From positions 2,390,001 through 2,454,000 of the forward strand of contig NZ_CP115913.1 of assembly GCF_027938815.1 (NCBI RefSeq): a stretch of DNA of 64,000 bases. Reading direction: 5' to 3'. Source of the stretch: Oceanirhabdus sp. W0125-5. GTDB taxonomy: Bacteria; Bacillota; Clostridia; Clostridiales; Clostridiaceae. Shown here piece after piece: positions 16,116 to 27,264 of this stretch (positions within the stretch are counted from its first letter, which is position 1; each line of letters opens with the position of its first letter). The notes under the pieces are model-generated. The model did not search any database. It saw only the letters and a list, made by a program, of their open reading frames with translations, and was not told the origin of the DNA. A program made the position numbers and the translations under genes.

Positions 16116-17056
16116 TGAAGAAGATTGCTACTAGAGAAGCATACGGAAATACTCTTGCTGAAATTGGAAAGCAAAACGAAAATATAGTTGTTTTAGATGC
16201 AGACTTATCAAAATCAACTAAAACAGCAGTGTTTAAAGGAGAATGTCCTGAAAGATTTTTAAATATGGGAATAGCTGAAGGTAACATGATGACAGTAGCA
16301 GCTGGATTAGCTACATGTGGTAAAATACCATTTGCTAGTACTTTTGCGATTTTTGCAGCTGGTAGAGCTTTTGAGCAAATCAGAAATAGTATTGCATATC
16401 CTAAATTAAATGTTAAGGTATGTGCAACACATGCTGGTATTACTGTTGGTGAAGATGGAGCATCTCACCAAGCAATAGAGGATATTTCATTAATGAGAAG
16501 TATACCTAATATGGTTGTTATTAGTCCTAGTGATGCTGTGGAAGCATCAGCAGCTGTTAAGGCTGTTGCTGAATATAATGGACCATGTTATGTAAGATTA
16601 GGTAGATTAGCTGTTAACGTAATTAATGATAATGAAGAATATAAATTTGAAATTGGTAAAGCTGTTCAATTAAGAGAAGGAAATGAAGTAGCTATTATTG
16701 CTACTGGAATGATGGTTGATGCAGCGTTAGAAGCTTATAATACACTTGCAGAAGAAGGAATTAAAGCAAGAGTAATTAATATCCACACAATAAAGCCAAT
16801 TGATGAAGAAGCAATCGCTGCAGCTGCTAGAGATTGTGGTGTAATTGTAACGGCTGAAGAGCATAGTGTTATTGGTGGATTAGGATCAGCAGTAGCTGAG
16901 GTTGTAACTTCTACTTATCCAGTTCCAGTTTTAAAAGTTGGTGTTAAAGATACTTTTGGAGAAAGTGGTTCTCCAGCAGAGTTACTTGTGAAGTATGGAT
17001 TAACTGCTGATGAAATAGTTAAAGCTGTTAAAAAGGGAATAGAGTTAAAAAAATAA
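16115..17056 (+). CDS. tktC: transketolase, C-terminal (pyrimidine-binding) subunit
   Basis: This 313-residue protein is the second half of the split transketolase. It contains the pyrimidine-binding domain with the conserved glutamate in FLNMGIAEGNMMTVAAGLA, THAGITVGEDGASHQAIEDI, and a C-terminal transketolase domain (ITVTAEEHSVIGGLGSAV-like segment near residue 255, then GVKDTFGESGSPAELL). It overlaps the upstream subunit by one base, so the two are made in equal amounts. A terminator follows. All key segments are present. Confidence 0.93.
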   Translation: MKKIATREAYGNTLAEIGKQNENIVVLDADLSKSTKTAVFKGECPERFLNMGIAEGNMMTVAAGLATCGKIPFASTFAIFAAGRAFEQIRNSIAYPKLNVKVCATHAGITVGEDGASHQAIEDISLMRSIPNMVVISPSDAVEASAAVKAVAEYNGPCYVRLGRLAVNVINDNEEYKFEIGKAVQLREGNEVAIIATGMMVDAALEAYNTLAEEGIKARVINIHTIKPIDEEAIAAAARDCGVIVTAEEHSVIGGLGSAVAEVVTSTYPVPVLKVGVKDTFGESGSPAELLVKYGLTADEIVKAVKKGIELKK

Positions 17057-17073
17057 TTTTAAAAAATGTTAAC

Positions 17074-17108
17074 AAAGAGTAAGCTTTCAGTGGCTTACTC
17101 TTTATTTT
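17074..17108 (+). terminator. terminator after transketolase genes
   Basis: AAAGAGTAAGC (17074-17084) pairs with GCTTACTCTTT (17093-17103), then ATTTTTAT. Confidence 0.85.
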
Positions 17109-17158
17109 TATATGTGATATAATTATATTAATTTATTACATAGAGTGGAGTGAGATAT

Positions 17159-17521
17159 GTGAGTGAAAAACTTTATGATATTTTTACATGTACGAAAATT
17201 GCTACTATAATTTTTATACCTATAGCATTAATAGGGACAATAGTTGGTATAATTTTAGGAATAACAAATTCTGTATTATCTGTAGGATATACATTATCAT
17301 GGATATTTAATATTGGTGTATGGATTTCCTCATTTGGATTATTTATTGCTGCTATAGCATTTGTAAAACCAAAACATATGAGAGAGTTAAATCATCAAAA
17401 AGAGTGGAGAAAACATTTTTATAAAATGAACTTAGTTGGTGTGATTTTTACAATTTGTGTAGTTCAATACGTTTATTTGGCTATCATTGATGTGTTGAGA
17501 TACTATATGTTTGGAATATAG
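17159..17521 (+). CDS. small membrane protein of unknown function
   Basis: This 120-residue protein has three probable membrane segments: about 15-40 (IATIIFIPIALIGTIVGIILG), 50-75 (SWIFNIGVWISSFGLFIAAI) and 98-118. Basic residues lie between the second and third. I recognise no family. The preferred start is GTG at 17159, behind GGAG at 17147; GTG at 17150 overlaps that site. It has its own terminator and lies between the transketolase and ftsEX operons, with no context clue to function. Confidence 0.65.
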   Translation: MSEKLYDIFTCTKIATIIFIPIALIGTIVGIILGITNSVLSVGYTLSWIFNIGVWISSFGLFIAAIAFVKPKHMRELNHQKEWRKHFYKMNLVGVIFTICVVQYVYLAIIDVLRYYMFGI

Positions 17522-17550
17522 TTAAGGTACTAAAATAAAAAAATGATTTA

Positions 17551-17570
17551 GGGCGCAAAGCGCCTTTTTT
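17551..17570 (+). terminator. terminator after small membrane protein gene
   Basis: GGCGC (17552-17556) and GCGCC (17560-17564) with an AAA loop, then six Ts. Confidence 0.85.
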
Positions 17571-17636
17571 GCGTTGTAATATTCTGTGATAAATATTGAA
17601 AAAAATATTAACAAATCTAAAATTTATGAATAATTG

Positions 17637-17645
17637 TGTTATAAT
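17637..17645 (+). promoter_or_regulatory. extended -10 promoter of ftsEX
   Basis: TGTTATAAT fits the extended -10 pattern TGNTATAAT. No good -35 hexamer is seen, as is usual for this type. It lies 50 bp before ftsE. Confidence 0.5.
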
Positions 17646-17694
17646 TAAAAATAACTATAGACATTTATGATTTCAGTTTTGAGGGGAGATTAGG

Positions 17695-18381
17695 ATGATA
17701 GAGTTCAGAAATGTAACTAAAATTTATGATAACAACGTGTTAGCTCTTTCTAACGTAAATGTTAAAATTGATAGAGGGGATTTTGTATTTATGGTTGGAC
17801 CTAGTGGTTCAGGAAAATCAACTTTTATTAAACTATTGATGAAAGAGGTTGAAACAACAACAGGTAGAATACTTGTGAATAAAAAGGATATAACCAGATT
17901 GCCACATAACAAAATACCTTATTATAGGAGAAAAGTAGGGGTTGTGTTTCAGGACTTTAGGTTAATACCATCCTTAAATGTATATGAAAATGTTGCTTTT
18001 GCAATGAGAGTAATTGAAGCGTCACATAAAGATATTCGAAAGAAGGTTCCTATGGTTTTATCTTTGGTAGGGCTTTCAAAGAAGTATAAGGCTTTTCCAC
18101 ATGAACTTTCCGGAGGGGAACAGCAGAGAGTTGCAATAGCAAGAGCTATAGTTAATAATCCATCTCTATTAATTGCGGACGAGCCAACAGGAAATTTAGA
18201 CCCAGAAACTGCATTAGAGATTATGGAAATATTAAGTGATATTAATAGAGCTGGTACTACTATAGTGATGGCTACTCATGCTAAGGATATTGTAGATATT
18301 ATGAAAAAAAGAGTTATAGCAATAGAAAAGGGTGTTATCGCTAGAGATGAGAGAAGGGGGAGGTATCACTATGAAGATTAA
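17695..18381 (+). CDS. ftsE: cell-division ABC transporter ATPase FtsE
   Basis: This 228-residue ABC ATPase works with FtsX at the septum or cell wall to activate peptidoglycan hydrolases. Walker A is GPSGSGKST, the signature is LSGGEQQRVAIARAI, and Walker B is LLIADEPTGNLDP. The ATG at 17695 has a GGGGAG ribosome site. It overlaps ftsX by 11 bp. The order ftsE-ftsX-ctp-PDZ protein followed by uvrB-uvrA matches Bacillus subtilis. Confidence 0.96.
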   Translation: MIEFRNVTKIYDNNVLALSNVNVKIDRGDFVFMVGPSGSGKSTFIKLLMKEVETTTGRILVNKKDITRLPHNKIPYYRRKVGVVFQDFRLIPSLNVYENVAFAMRVIEASHKDIRKKVPMVLSLVGLSKKYKAFPHELSGGEQQRVAIARAIVNNPSLLIADEPTGNLDPETALEIMEILSDINRAGTTIVMATHAKDIVDIMKKRVIAIEKGVIARDERRGRYHYED

Positions 18382-19282
18382 TACTTTCAGATATTTTACA
18401 TCAGATGCTTCTAAAAGTTTATCTAGGAATAAAACTTTAACCTTTGCTTCTATAGCTACTGTTACTACAACATTGTTGATTTTTGGTTTATTCTTAATGG
18501 TAGCCTTAAATATAAGGATGTTTATGGATCAAATAGGATCTACATTAGAAATAAGAGTTGCTTTAGAGGATAATATTACTATAGAGCAAAAAAATAATTT
18601 AATTGCTGTAATAAAAAATAGTGATGGATATAAAGATATGAAGGAAAAATCTAAGGCAGAAGGTCAAGAGGCTTTTATAGAATCTCATGGAGAAGATGCT
18701 GAAGAAGTAAAGAAATTATTTGAGGAGTTTTTACAGATAAATCCTTTCCCGGTGGTACTTGTTGTAAATGCTGAGGACAGTTCATATATAGATGGGATTG
18801 TTGAAAATATTAAAGATATAGATGGAAACTATTTAGAAGGGATATATGATGTTACAACAGCAAAAGATGTAATTCAAAAAATCACTAAAATAACAAGTGT
18901 TATGAAGGTTTCTGCTATAGTCATTTTTATATTGCTATTTATTGTATCAATATTCCTTATTATGAACACAATAAAATTAACCGTTTACTCTAGGAAAAAA
19001 GAAATAAATATTATGAAATATGTAGGTGCTACAGATTGGTTTATTAGATGTCCGTTTATTATAGAAGGAATTATAATTGGCTTAGTGGGAAGTGTAATTT
19101 CTTTAGTTATTCTATATGGATTTTATATTTTAATATATGATATGCTAAGAAATATTTTATTCGTTTCTTTTGCAACTCCTAATGTTATATTAAAACATAT
19201 GGTATGGCAGTTTATTTTAGGAGGAATTTTCATAGGATCTTTTGGTAGTGTATTATCAATTAGAAGATTCTTAAAGGTTTAA
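18371..19282 (+). CDS. ftsX: cell-division ABC transporter permease FtsX
   Basis: This 303-residue membrane protein has four helices: one near residues 22-45, then a large extracellular loop (about 50-170) that would contact a murein hydrolase, then three more helices at the C-terminal end (KITSVMKVSAIVIFILL, IEGIIIGLVGSVISL, FILGGIFIGSFGSVLS). The start is ATG at 18371 behind GGGGGAGG; reading frames further upstream lie within ftsE. It forms a complex with FtsE. Confidence 0.95.
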   Translation: MKINTFRYFTSDASKSLSRNKTLTFASIATVTTTLLIFGLFLMVALNIRMFMDQIGSTLEIRVALEDNITIEQKNNLIAVIKNSDGYKDMKEKSKAEGQEAFIESHGEDAEEVKKLFEEFLQINPFPVVLVVNAEDSSYIDGIVENIKDIDGNYLEGIYDVTTAKDVIQKITKITSVMKVSAIVIFILLFIVSIFLIMNTIKLTVYSRKKEINIMKYVGATDWFIRCPFIIEGIIIGLVGSVISLVILYGFYILIYDMLRNILFVSFATPNVILKHMVWQFILGGIFIGSFGSVLSIRRFLKV

Positions 19283-19366
19283 TTAAATATTATTCATATT
19301 TAAATTTTATAGGGGCAATAGAAAAATTAATATGTTTTAAATTTATAATTATATGAGGTGATATGG

Positions 19367-20959
19367 ATGCAGGGTGGCAATTCCTTTGAACATGATGAAA
19401 AACATGAAAATCAGCTTAAAAACTCAGAAGAGTTAATTGAAAAAAGTGATTATTATAACTCGGATGAATGGGTAAGTAAAAGAGATGTTAAAAGAAAATT
19501 TAGAAATATTATTGGAATTGGTGTAATACTTGTTATTCTAACAAGTATTCTTTCAGTATATATTTTTAATGGATTTACAATCTACATTGGGAGAAGTGGA
19601 GTCGAGTTTAAGGTTGGTAAAGAATCTATTAAAGAATCTGCTAAAGAACACGATACGAAATTATCCTATGTTGATGATAGATTAAGATTAATTTACGATA
19701 AGATATATGAATATTATGATGGAAAAATTGATAGTAAAGCTTTATTTGAAAAAGCTTATGAGGGAATGATACTTTCATTTAATGAGGAGTATGCAGAAAC
19801 TCTTAGCATAGAAAATATTGAAAAAGATTACGCTGAGAAAAATGAAAAGGCTGAGATAAAAGATTATAGCAATTTATCCAAGGAAGAACGTGAATTCAAG
19901 GAATTTAGCGATAGAATGAAATTGCTTTATAATAAAATTCAAGAGATTCACGATAGAGAGTTATTTGATGGTGCGTATAAAGGGATGGTAGAAGCGCTTG
20001 AAGATCCTTATTCTGGATATCTTAATGAAGAAGATTATAGAAGATTATCACAGGAAACAAGTGGTAGTTATGTAGGACTTGGAATAACTGTGGGAGTTAT
20101 TGAGGATAATGTGGTTGTAATAAGTCCATTTAAAGATTCACCTGCAGATAAAGCAGGATTACTACCTGGTGATATCATAAATAAAGTGAATAATATAGAG
20201 ATTGGTAAAGATATTGATAAAGCTGTAGGAATGATGAAAGGAAAAGAAGGTGGTAAAGTTACTCTAAACATTATTAGAGAAGGAACAGAGCCTTTTGATG
20301 TTGATATAATTAGAGCTGAGATTAAACTGCAAACAGTAGGTGGAGAGATGATTGATGAGAACATAGGGTATATTGGAATTACAATGTTTTCAGAAACAAC
20401 ATCTGATGACTTTAAGAATAAATTGAATGAATTAAAAGAAAAAGGTGCAGAGGGATTAATTCTTGATTTAAGAGGAAATCCAGGGGGGCTTGTGAGTGCA
20501 TGTACTGAAGTGGCATCGAATTTTATTCCTAAAGGTAAGACTATTGTATACACTGTAGATAAATATGATAATGAACGTGTTTATAAATCACAGGGGGGAA
20601 TTGCTCAAGATATCCCAACAGTAGTACTTATAGATAAAGGATCAGCAAGTGCATCAGAGATACTTAGTGGAGCTCTTAGGGATTATGATAGAGCTACTTT
20701 AATTGGAGAAAAAAGCTTTGGAAAAGGAATTGTTCAAACAATATTAAGTAGAAAAATTGATGGATTTGGAGATGGAACAGCTTTAAAGCTAACAGTATCA
20801 AAGTATTATACACCAGAGGGTGAGAATATTCATAAGAAAGGTATAATGCCTGAAATTGAGGTTGTATTAGACGAAGAAAACTTCAAAAGAGGTGAAAGGG
20901 AAACTGACAATCAATATCAGAAAGCTTTAGAAGTAATTAAAGGAAAGATAGGGAATTAG
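19367..20959 (+). CDS. S41-family carboxy-terminal processing protease (CtpA/CtpB type)
   Basis: This 530-residue protein has a cytoplasmic N-terminal tail, one membrane anchor (about 51-72), a region with two short helical repeats (YDKIYEYYDGKID and YNKIQEIHDREL), a PDZ domain (GSYVGLGITVGV...DSPADKAGLLPGDII) and the S41 catalytic core. The catalytic serine lies in DKGSASASEIL and the lysine in IGEKSFGKGIVQT. Such proteases trim envelope proteins; B. subtilis CtpB cleaves the sporulation regulator SpoIVFA. The start is ATG at 19367 after GAGGTG. The duplicated helical segment before the PDZ domain makes it longer than average. Confidence 0.92.
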   Translation: MQGGNSFEHDEKHENQLKNSEELIEKSDYYNSDEWVSKRDVKRKFRNIIGIGVILVILTSILSVYIFNGFTIYIGRSGVEFKVGKESIKESAKEHDTKLSYVDDRLRLIYDKIYEYYDGKIDSKALFEKAYEGMILSFNEEYAETLSIENIEKDYAEKNEKAEIKDYSNLSKEEREFKEFSDRMKLLYNKIQEIHDRELFDGAYKGMVEALEDPYSGYLNEEDYRRLSQETSGSYVGLGITVGVIEDNVVVISPFKDSPADKAGLLPGDIINKVNNIEIGKDIDKAVGMMKGKEGGKVTLNIIREGTEPFDVDIIRAEIKLQTVGGEMIDENIGYIGITMFSETTSDDFKNKLNELKEKGAEGLILDLRGNPGGLVSACTEVASNFIPKGKTIVYTVDKYDNERVYKSQGGIAQDIPTVVLIDKGSASASEILSGALRDYDRATLIGEKSFGKGIVQTILSRKIDGFGDGTALKLTVSKYYTPEGENIHKKGIMPEIEVVLDEENFKRGERETDNQYQKALEVIKGKIGN

Positions 20960-20975
20960 AACGGAGATAAGTTAG

Positions 20976-22256
20976 ATGGATATAGTGGTTTACTCATTAA
21001 AAGCTATAAGCTATACCATAACTAACCCCGCTTTTCTGGTAATTTTATTCGTATTGGGATTAGTATTGTATAGTAAAAATAAAAAAAGTAGAATGATTGA
21101 GAAGATGATTTTAGGGAGTGAAAGACATAGTGCTTTAGAACTAACTTTATCTCAAATCGTTTTGGGTATTCTAGGAGGGATAGGTGCAAGTATAATAAGC
21201 ACCTCTCTTGGGATTACATTTAAAGATGGTAGTGCAATAATATTAATGTTTTTAATATCTGTGATACTAATGATGTTAAAACCGAGGTTTATTTGTTTTT
21301 CTTATTCTGGAGCAATTTTAGGTATATTAAGTTTAATGAATATCTTAATTAGTGAATTTTTCTTAGTAAATAAAATAGATATTTTAGATATAAATATAGT
21401 TTCATTAATTGCTTTAATTGGGGTATTGCACATTATTGAAGGTTTTATTGTGGCATTGGATGGTCAAAAAGGTGCTTTACCGGTATTTACCAAAAGAGAA
21501 AATGAGACTATTGGAGGATTTGCTCTTAACAGATATTATACAATTCCTATGGTTTTAATGGTTTTTATGGTTAAAGAACAATATTATTTTGGAAAAGAGA
21601 TTGCAATTGGTAATTGGTGGCCAATTTTAAAAGGAACCTTAAGTAATATTCAACTTGAAAGTTTAATGTTATCAATGATACCTGTTGTAGCTATTATAGG
21701 TTATAATAGTGTAACTTTCACAAAAAGTAAAAGAGGTAAGAGTTTTTTTTCAGGAAGCTTGATTTTTGTGTTTGGTTTCGTATTAGTAGGAATATCTCAG
21801 TTAATTATTGACTCATATTTTCTTCAACTTATTGCTGTAATAATTATGCCAGTACTTCATGAACTCATGATTAAGTTTGAGAGGTATAAAGAGAAGAATG
21901 ATAAGCCAAGATATTTTAATGAAAAAGAAGGAATAAGGGTATTAGAAGTTGGTAAAAATACATTAGCAGATAAGATTGGTGTTAAAAGTGGAGATATTCT
22001 TTTAAGCGTTAATGGAGATATAATTGAAGATGAAATTTCTTTTCCTAAGTTATTAAAAGAATGTGGAAGTAAAATTGTTTTAAAATTAAAAAGAAATGAT
22101 GAGAAGATATTAGAAGTAGTATATGAAAAAATAAGTAAATCAGAACGATTTGGAATTATATTTGTACCAAAAAAAGAATATCAAAGTGTATCAAAAACTA
22201 AATTTAAGGATATTATTAAAAATGTAATTGAAGATAAAAATGAAAACTCAAGGTAA
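20976..22256 (+). CDS. polytopic membrane protein with C-terminal PDZ domain (MinJ-like)
   Basis: This 426-residue protein has about eight membrane helices (residues 1-300) followed by a cytoplasmic PDZ domain (about 315-395, with VGKNTLADKIGVKSGDILLSVNGD). In B. subtilis the equivalent position, after ftsEX-ctpB, is occupied by minJ, which bridges DivIVA and MinD to position the division inhibitor. The architecture fits. Sequence identity to MinJ was not tested, so the call rests on domain order and gene order. It lies 16 bp after the protease gene and is likely co-transcribed with it. Confidence 0.65.
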   Translation: MDIVVYSLKAISYTITNPAFLVILFVLGLVLYSKNKKSRMIEKMILGSERHSALELTLSQIVLGILGGIGASIISTSLGITFKDGSAIILMFLISVILMMLKPRFICFSYSGAILGILSLMNILISEFFLVNKIDILDINIVSLIALIGVLHIIEGFIVALDGQKGALPVFTKRENETIGGFALNRYYTIPMVLMVFMVKEQYYFGKEIAIGNWWPILKGTLSNIQLESLMLSMIPVVAIIGYNSVTFTKSKRGKSFFSGSLIFVFGFVLVGISQLIIDSYFLQLIAVIIMPVLHELMIKFERYKEKNDKPRYFNEKEGIRVLEVGKNTLADKIGVKSGDILLSVNGDIIEDEISFPKLLKECGSKIVLKLKRNDEKILEVVYEKISKSERFGIIFVPKKEYQSVSKTKFKDIIKNVIEDKNENSR

Positions 22257-22278
22257 CTTAATGTTACCTTGAGTTTTT
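22244..22278 (+). terminator. terminator after the MinJ-like gene
   Basis: AAACTCAAGGTAAC (22244-22257) pairs with GTTACCTTGAGTTT (22263-22276), then Ts; the stop codon lies in the stem. Confidence 0.92.
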
Positions 22279-22301
22279 AAAAATGTACAAAGTTTTAGTT
22301 C

Positions 22302-22330
22302 TTGACATTATTTGAAATGAATACTAAAAT
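22302..22330 (+). promoter_or_regulatory. sigma-A-type promoter of uvrBA
   Basis: TTGACA (22302-22307), a 17-base spacer, TAAAAT (22325-22330). Just downstream, ACGAACATATGTTTACG contains the GAAC...GTTT half-sites expected of a Firmicute LexA box, which would suit SOS control. This last point is tentative. Confidence 0.65.
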
Positions 22331-22364
22331 AATATATAACGAACATATGTTTACGGAGGAGCTT

Positions 22365-24344
22365 ATGAATGAATTTAAAATAGTTTCAGAATATAAACCC
22401 AAAGGAGATCAACCAAGAGCTATTGATAAACTGGTAGAAGGCGTAAACAACAATAAAAAATTTCAAACTTTATTAGGAGTAACAGGGTCTGGAAAGACAT
22501 TTACAATGGCTAATGTTATTGAGAGAGTGCAAAAGCCAACTCTAGTTTTAGCACATAATAAAACCTTAGCTGCACAACTTTGTTCAGAATTTAAAGAGTT
22601 CTTCCCGGATAGTTGTGTAGAATATTTTGTGTCATACTATGACTATTATCAACCAGAAGCATATATTCCTCAAACTGATACATTTATTGAAAAAGATGCA
22701 TCTGTAAATGATGAAATAGATAAATTGCGTCATTCAGCTACTTCGGCTTTATTTGAAAGACGAGATGTTATTGTGGTAGCTTCTGTTTCTTGTATATATG
22801 GATTAGGTAATCCGGAGGAATACAAGAAGCTTTCTGTTTCCTTAAGAGAGGGTATGATAAAGGAAAGAAATGAAGTTATTAGACAACTTGTAGACATTCA
22901 ATATGAAAGAAATGATATTAACTTTGTAAGAGGAACGTTTAGAGTTAGAGGGGACGTGCTAGATATATTTCCTGCTTCTTCATCAAGTAACGGAATAAGG
23001 GTTGAGTTTTTTGGAGATGAGATAGAAAGAATAAGGGAGTTTGATGCTCTAACTGGAGATGCCGTAGGTCGCATGAAGCATACAGTTATATTTCCTGCTT
23101 CTCACTTTGCAACTTCCAGAGAGAAAATTGAAGATGCTATTATTCAAATTGAAGGTGAATTAAAAGATAGACTTATGGAACTTGAGGGAGACGGATTTCT
23201 TTTAGAAGCTCAGAGACTTAAGCAGAGAACAAGATTTGATATTGAGATGATAAGAGAGATGGGATACTGCAGTGGAATAGAGAATTATTCCAGAATATTT
23301 GATGGAAGAGAACCAGGAACTGCACCTCATACTCTATTAGATTTCTTTCCAGACGATTTTCTTTTGTTTATTGATGAGAGTCATGTAACATTACCGCAAG
23401 TTAGAGCAATGTATGGTGGAGATAGATCTCGTAAAGAAAATTTAATTCAATATGGATTCAGACTACCTTGTGCATTTGATAATAGACCTCTTAAATTTAA
23501 TGAATTTGAACAAAAACTTAATCAAACAATTTTTGTTAGCGCTACACCAGGAGAATATGAAAATAATCATACAGAGATTATAGCTGAACAGATTATTAGA
23601 CCAACTGGATTGCTAGATCCAGTTATTGAGGTTGTTGAAACAAAAGGACAAATTGATCATCTTTATGGTGCTATAAGAGAAACTATTGATAAAGGTTTTA
23701 GAGTTCTAATTACTACTTTGACAAAAAAAATGTCTGAGGATTTGACAAAGTATCTAAAGGATATGGGAGTAAAAACAAATTATCTACATTCTGATATTAA
23801 AACAATTGAACGAATGAAGATAATTAAAGAACTTAGAACAGGTAAGTACGATGTTCTTGTAGGAATTAATCTTTTAAGAGAAGGGTTAGATATACCTGAA
23901 GTTGCTTTAGTAGCAATATTAGATGCTGATAAACAAGGGTTTTTAAGATCTGAAACATCATTGGTACAGACAATAGGAAGAGCGGCTAGAAATTCAGAGA
24001 GTACGGTTATAATGTATGCAGATACCATAAGTAATGCTATGAATGCAGCTATTAAAGAAACTGAAAGAAGAAGAGAGATACAGATGAAATACAATGAGGA
24101 GCATAATATTACTCCTAGAACTGTAATGAAAGATATTAGAGATGTTATTGAAGCAACTGTTGCTGAAGAAGTTGACGAGTATTCAGTATCTCAAAAAGAT
24201 TCAATATTTACAATGGAAGAAATACTATTAAATATAAAAACACTTGAGAAAGAAATGATGGAAGCTGCTCAAAATTTAGAATTTGAGAAAGCGGCTGAAT
24301 TAAGAGATAAAATAGAAGAAATGAAGAGTAAAATTGAAGAATAA
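22365..24344 (+). CDS. uvrB: excinuclease ABC subunit B
   Basis: This 659-residue damage-verification helicase of nucleotide excision repair has Walker [11 protein letters not shown], the beta-hairpin region with [20 protein letters not shown], the DESH motif in [13 protein letters not shown], helicase motif [11 protein letters not shown], and a C-terminal UVR motif ([14 protein letters not shown]) that contacts UvrC. The start is ATG at 22365 with GGAGGAG before it, giving [17 protein letters not shown]; the upstream ATG at 22317 would add a non-homologous leader. It forms an operon with uvrA. Confidence 0.97.
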   Translation: MNEFKIVSEYKPKGDQPRAIDKLVEGVNNNKKFQTLLGVTGSGKTFTMANVIERVQKPTLVLAHNKTLAAQLCSEFKEFFPDSCVEYFVSYYDYYQPEAYIPQTDTFIEKDASVNDEIDKLRHSATSALFERRDVIVVASVSCIYGLGNPEEYKKLSVSLREGMIKERNEVIRQLVDIQYERNDINFVRGTFRVRGDVLDIFPASSSSNGIRVEFFGDEIERIREFDALTGDAVGRMKHTVIFPASHFATSREKIEDAIIQIEGELKDRLMELEGDGFLLEAQRLKQRTRFDIEMIREMGYCSGIENYSRIFDGREPGTAPHTLLDFFPDDFLLFIDESHVTLPQVRAMYGGDRSRKENLIQYGFRLPCAFDNRPLKFNEFEQKLNQTIFVSATPGEYENNHTEIIAEQIIRPTGLLDPVIEVVETKGQIDHLYGAIRETIDKGFRVLITTLTKKMSEDLTKYLKDMGVKTNYLHSDIKTIERMKIIKELRTGKYDVLVGINLLREGLDIPEVALVAILDADKQGFLRSETSLVQTIGRAARNSESTVIMYADTISNAMNAAIKETERRREIQMKYNEEHNITPRTVMKDIRDVIEATVAEEVDEYSVSQKDSIFTMEEILLNIKTLEKEMMEAAQNLEFEKAAELRDKIEEMKSKIEE

Positions 24345-24386
24345 AAATTGAGCTAAAAAGTTTGATTAACTGAAAAGGAGAAAAAA

Positions 24387-27206
24387 ATGAAACATAAGAT
24401 TGTTGTTAAAGGTGCAAAAGTTCATAATCTAAAAAGTGTTGATTTAGAGATGCCAAGAGACAAATTCATAGTTTTCACGGGGCTTTCAGGTTCAGGTAAG
24501 TCATCATTAGCATTTGATACCATATATGCAGAAGGGCAAAGGCGTTATGTAGAGTCTTTATCATCATATGCTAGACAATTCTTGGGACAAATGGATAAAC
24601 CAGATGTAGAATATATTGAGGGGCTATCTCCAGCAATTTCTATAGATCAGAAAACAACAAGTAGAAATCCAAGATCAACAGTAGGAACTGTAACAGAGAT
24701 ATACGATTATTTAAGATTGTTATATGCAAAAATTGGAGTTCCACATTGTCCAAAGTGTGGAAAAATTATTTCAAAGCAAAGTGTTGATACAATGGTTGAT
24801 AGAGTTATGGAATTGGAAGAAGGAAGTAAGATTCAAATTCTATCTCCTGTAGTAAGAGGAAGAAAAGGGCAGCATATAAAAGTACTTGAAAACATCAAGA
24901 AAAATGGTTATGTAAGAGCCAGAATAGATGGAGAAATATTTGATTTAGAAGAAGACGAAATAAAGTTAGATAAAAATAAAAAACATAATATTGAAGTTGT
25001 TATAGACAGATTAAAGGTTAGAGAAGGTATAGAAAGCAGGTTAAGTGAAGCTCTTGAAATGGGATTATCTCATGCGGATGGATTGGTAATAGTTAATATA
25101 ATTGGAAAAGAGGATATTTTATTTAGTGAAAACTTCTCATGTGCTGATTGTGGAATAAGTATTGGAGAATTGGCACCAAGAATGTTTTCATTTAACTCGC
25201 CATTTGGTAAATGTGACAAATGTGATGGATTAGGAACTTTAATGGAAATAGATCCAGATCTTATAATACCTGATAAAAGCAAAAGTATTATGGAGGGAGC
25301 TATAGCTGCTTTTGGAGAAAATAGCTTAAAAGAAGATTCTTGGAGATTATCAGTATTGAAAGCATTAGCAGGAGTGTATGGATTTTCATTAGAAGAGCCT
25401 ATAGCTAATGTGAGTGATGAGGCATATAATGCCCTTTTATATGGGTGTGATGAAAGGTTAACTGTTGAGTTTACCAAGGATTTTCAAACAGGAACTTATA
25501 GACACAAGTATGAGGGAATAATTAATAATTTGAAAAGAAGATATTATGAAACCTCTTCAGATTATATTAAAAGAAGTATAGAAGAATTTATGAATGATAA
25601 TCCTTGCCCAAAATGTAAAGGTGCAAGACTTAATGATAATGTTCTTGCTGTAACAGTAGGTGGGAAAAATATTAATGAATATTGTGAAATGTCTATAGGA
25701 GATGAACTTGAGTTTATTGAAAAATTAGAGTTAAGTGAGAAGGATAAAATAATTGCAGACCAAATAGTTAAAGAGATAAAAAATAGATTGAACTTCTTAA
25801 AAAATGTTGGTCTTCAATATCTAAACTTAACTAGAGCAGCAGGAACACTTTCAGGTGGAGAGGCTCAAAGGATCAGATTGGCAACACAAATTGGTTCTAG
25901 TTTAGTTGGTGTATTATATATACTTGATGAACCAAGTATTGGACTTCATCAACGTGATAATGATAAATTAATCATGACTTTGAAGCATTTGAGAGATATT
26001 GGGAATACACTTATAGTTGTGGAACATGATGAAGATACAATTAGAGAAGCTGATTTTCTAGTTGATATTGGACCAAGAGCTGGGGAACATGGTGGAGAAA
26101 TTATTGCTGCAGGAACAGTAGAAGAAGTTAAGAAATGTGAGCAATCTATTACGGGTAAATATCTTAGAGGAGAAAGGTGTATCCATATTCCAGAGCAGAG
26201 AAGAGAAGTGAATGGAAATAAGATTTCAGTTGTTGGAGCAAAACAAAATAACCTTAAAAATATTAATGTTGATTTTCCTTTAGGCGTGTTTAACTGTGTT
26301 ACTGGTGTTTCAGGATCAGGGAAAAGTACTCTGGTGAATGAAATACTATATAAAGGGCTAACTAAGAAAATTTCAAAAAGTAAAAAAGTTCCTGGTAAAC
26401 ATAAAGAAATATTAGGTCATGAGAATATTGATAAGATTATAAATATAAACCAGAGTCCTATAGGAAGGACACCAAGATCAAATCCTGCTACATATACTGG
26501 TGTATTTGATTTGATACGAGAAGTGTTTTCTTCTACAACTGAAGCTAGAATGAAAGGTTATAAACCTGGAAGATTTAGTTTTAATGTTAAAGGCGGAAGA
26601 TGTGAAGCATGTAAAGGTGATGGAATAATAAAAATAGAAATGCAATTTTTATCTGATGTTTATGTACCTTGTGAGGTATGTAAAGGAAAAAGATATAATA
26701 GAGAAACATTAGAAGTTAAATATAAAGGTAAAAGTATTAACGATGTTTTAGAAATGACTGTTGAAGAAGCTCTCAAATTCTTTGAGAATCATCCTAGAAT
26801 AGTGAAAAAGATTCAAACACTAAATGATGTGGGACTTGGATATATTAGATTAGGTCAACCATCAACTCAATTATCAGGAGGAGAAGCCCAAAGAATTAAA
26901 CTTGCCACCGAATTATCAAAAAGAAGTACGGGAAAAACCTTGTATATTCTTGATGAGCCGACAACTGGTCTTCACATAGATGATGTTAATAGATTAATAA
27001 GTATCTTGCAAAGATTAGTTGATGGTGGAAATACTATAATTGTTATAGAACATAATCTTGATGTAATTAAGAGTTGTGATAATATTATTGATGTTGGACC
27101 AGAAGGTGGAGAAGGTGGAGGAACTATACTTTGCACTGGAACACCTGAGGAAGTAGCTAAGGTGAAAAATTCTTATACAGGACAATATTTGAAAAAAATG
27201 TTATAA
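24387..27206 (+). CDS. uvrA: excinuclease ABC subunit A
   Basis: This 939-residue damage sensor is a double ABC ATPase. Both Walker A motifs ([10 protein letters not shown] and [10 protein letters not shown]) and both signatures ([12 protein letters not shown] and [12 protein letters not shown]) are intact. Zinc fingers include [11 protein letters not shown] and [17 protein letters not shown]...CEVCKGKRY. The length is standard. It follows uvrB by 42 bp with an AAGGAG ribosome site. Confidence 0.97.
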   Translation: MKHKIVVKGAKVHNLKSVDLEMPRDKFIVFTGLSGSGKSSLAFDTIYAEGQRRYVESLSSYARQFLGQMDKPDVEYIEGLSPAISIDQKTTSRNPRSTVGTVTEIYDYLRLLYAKIGVPHCPKCGKIISKQSVDTMVDRVMELEEGSKIQILSPVVRGRKGQHIKVLENIKKNGYVRARIDGEIFDLEEDEIKLDKNKKHNIEVVIDRLKVREGIESRLSEALEMGLSHADGLVIVNIIGKEDILFSENFSCADCGISIGELAPRMFSFNSPFGKCDKCDGLGTLMEIDPDLIIPDKSKSIMEGAIAAFGENSLKEDSWRLSVLKALAGVYGFSLEEPIANVSDEAYNALLYGCDERLTVEFTKDFQTGTYRHKYEGIINNLKRRYYETSSDYIKRSIEEFMNDNPCPKCKGARLNDNVLAVTVGGKNINEYCEMSIGDELEFIEKLELSEKDKIIADQIVKEIKNRLNFLKNVGLQYLNLTRAAGTLSGGEAQRIRLATQIGSSLVGVLYILDEPSIGLHQRDNDKLIMTLKHLRDIGNTLIVVEHDEDTIREADFLVDIGPRAGEHGGEIIAAGTVEEVKKCEQSITGKYLRGERCIHIPEQRREVNGNKISVVGAKQNNLKNINVDFPLGVFNCVTGVSGSGKSTLVNEILYKGLTKKISKSKKVPGKHKEILGHENIDKIININQSPIGRTPRSNPATYTGVFDLIREVFSSTTEARMKGYKPGRFSFNVKGGRCEACKGDGIIKIEMQFLSDVYVPCEVCKGKRYNRETLEVKYKGKSINDVLEMTVEEALKFFENHPRIVKKIQTLNDVGLGYIRLGQPSTQLSGGEAQRIKLATELSKRSTGKTLYILDEPTTGLHIDDVNRLISILQRLVDGGNTIIVIEHNLDVIKSCDNIIDVGPEGGEGGGTILCTGTPEEVAKVKNSYTGQYLKKML

Positions 27207-27264
27207 TTAAATTAAAATGGGTTAGTATAATAATACTAACCTTATTATTATATGGAGAATTATT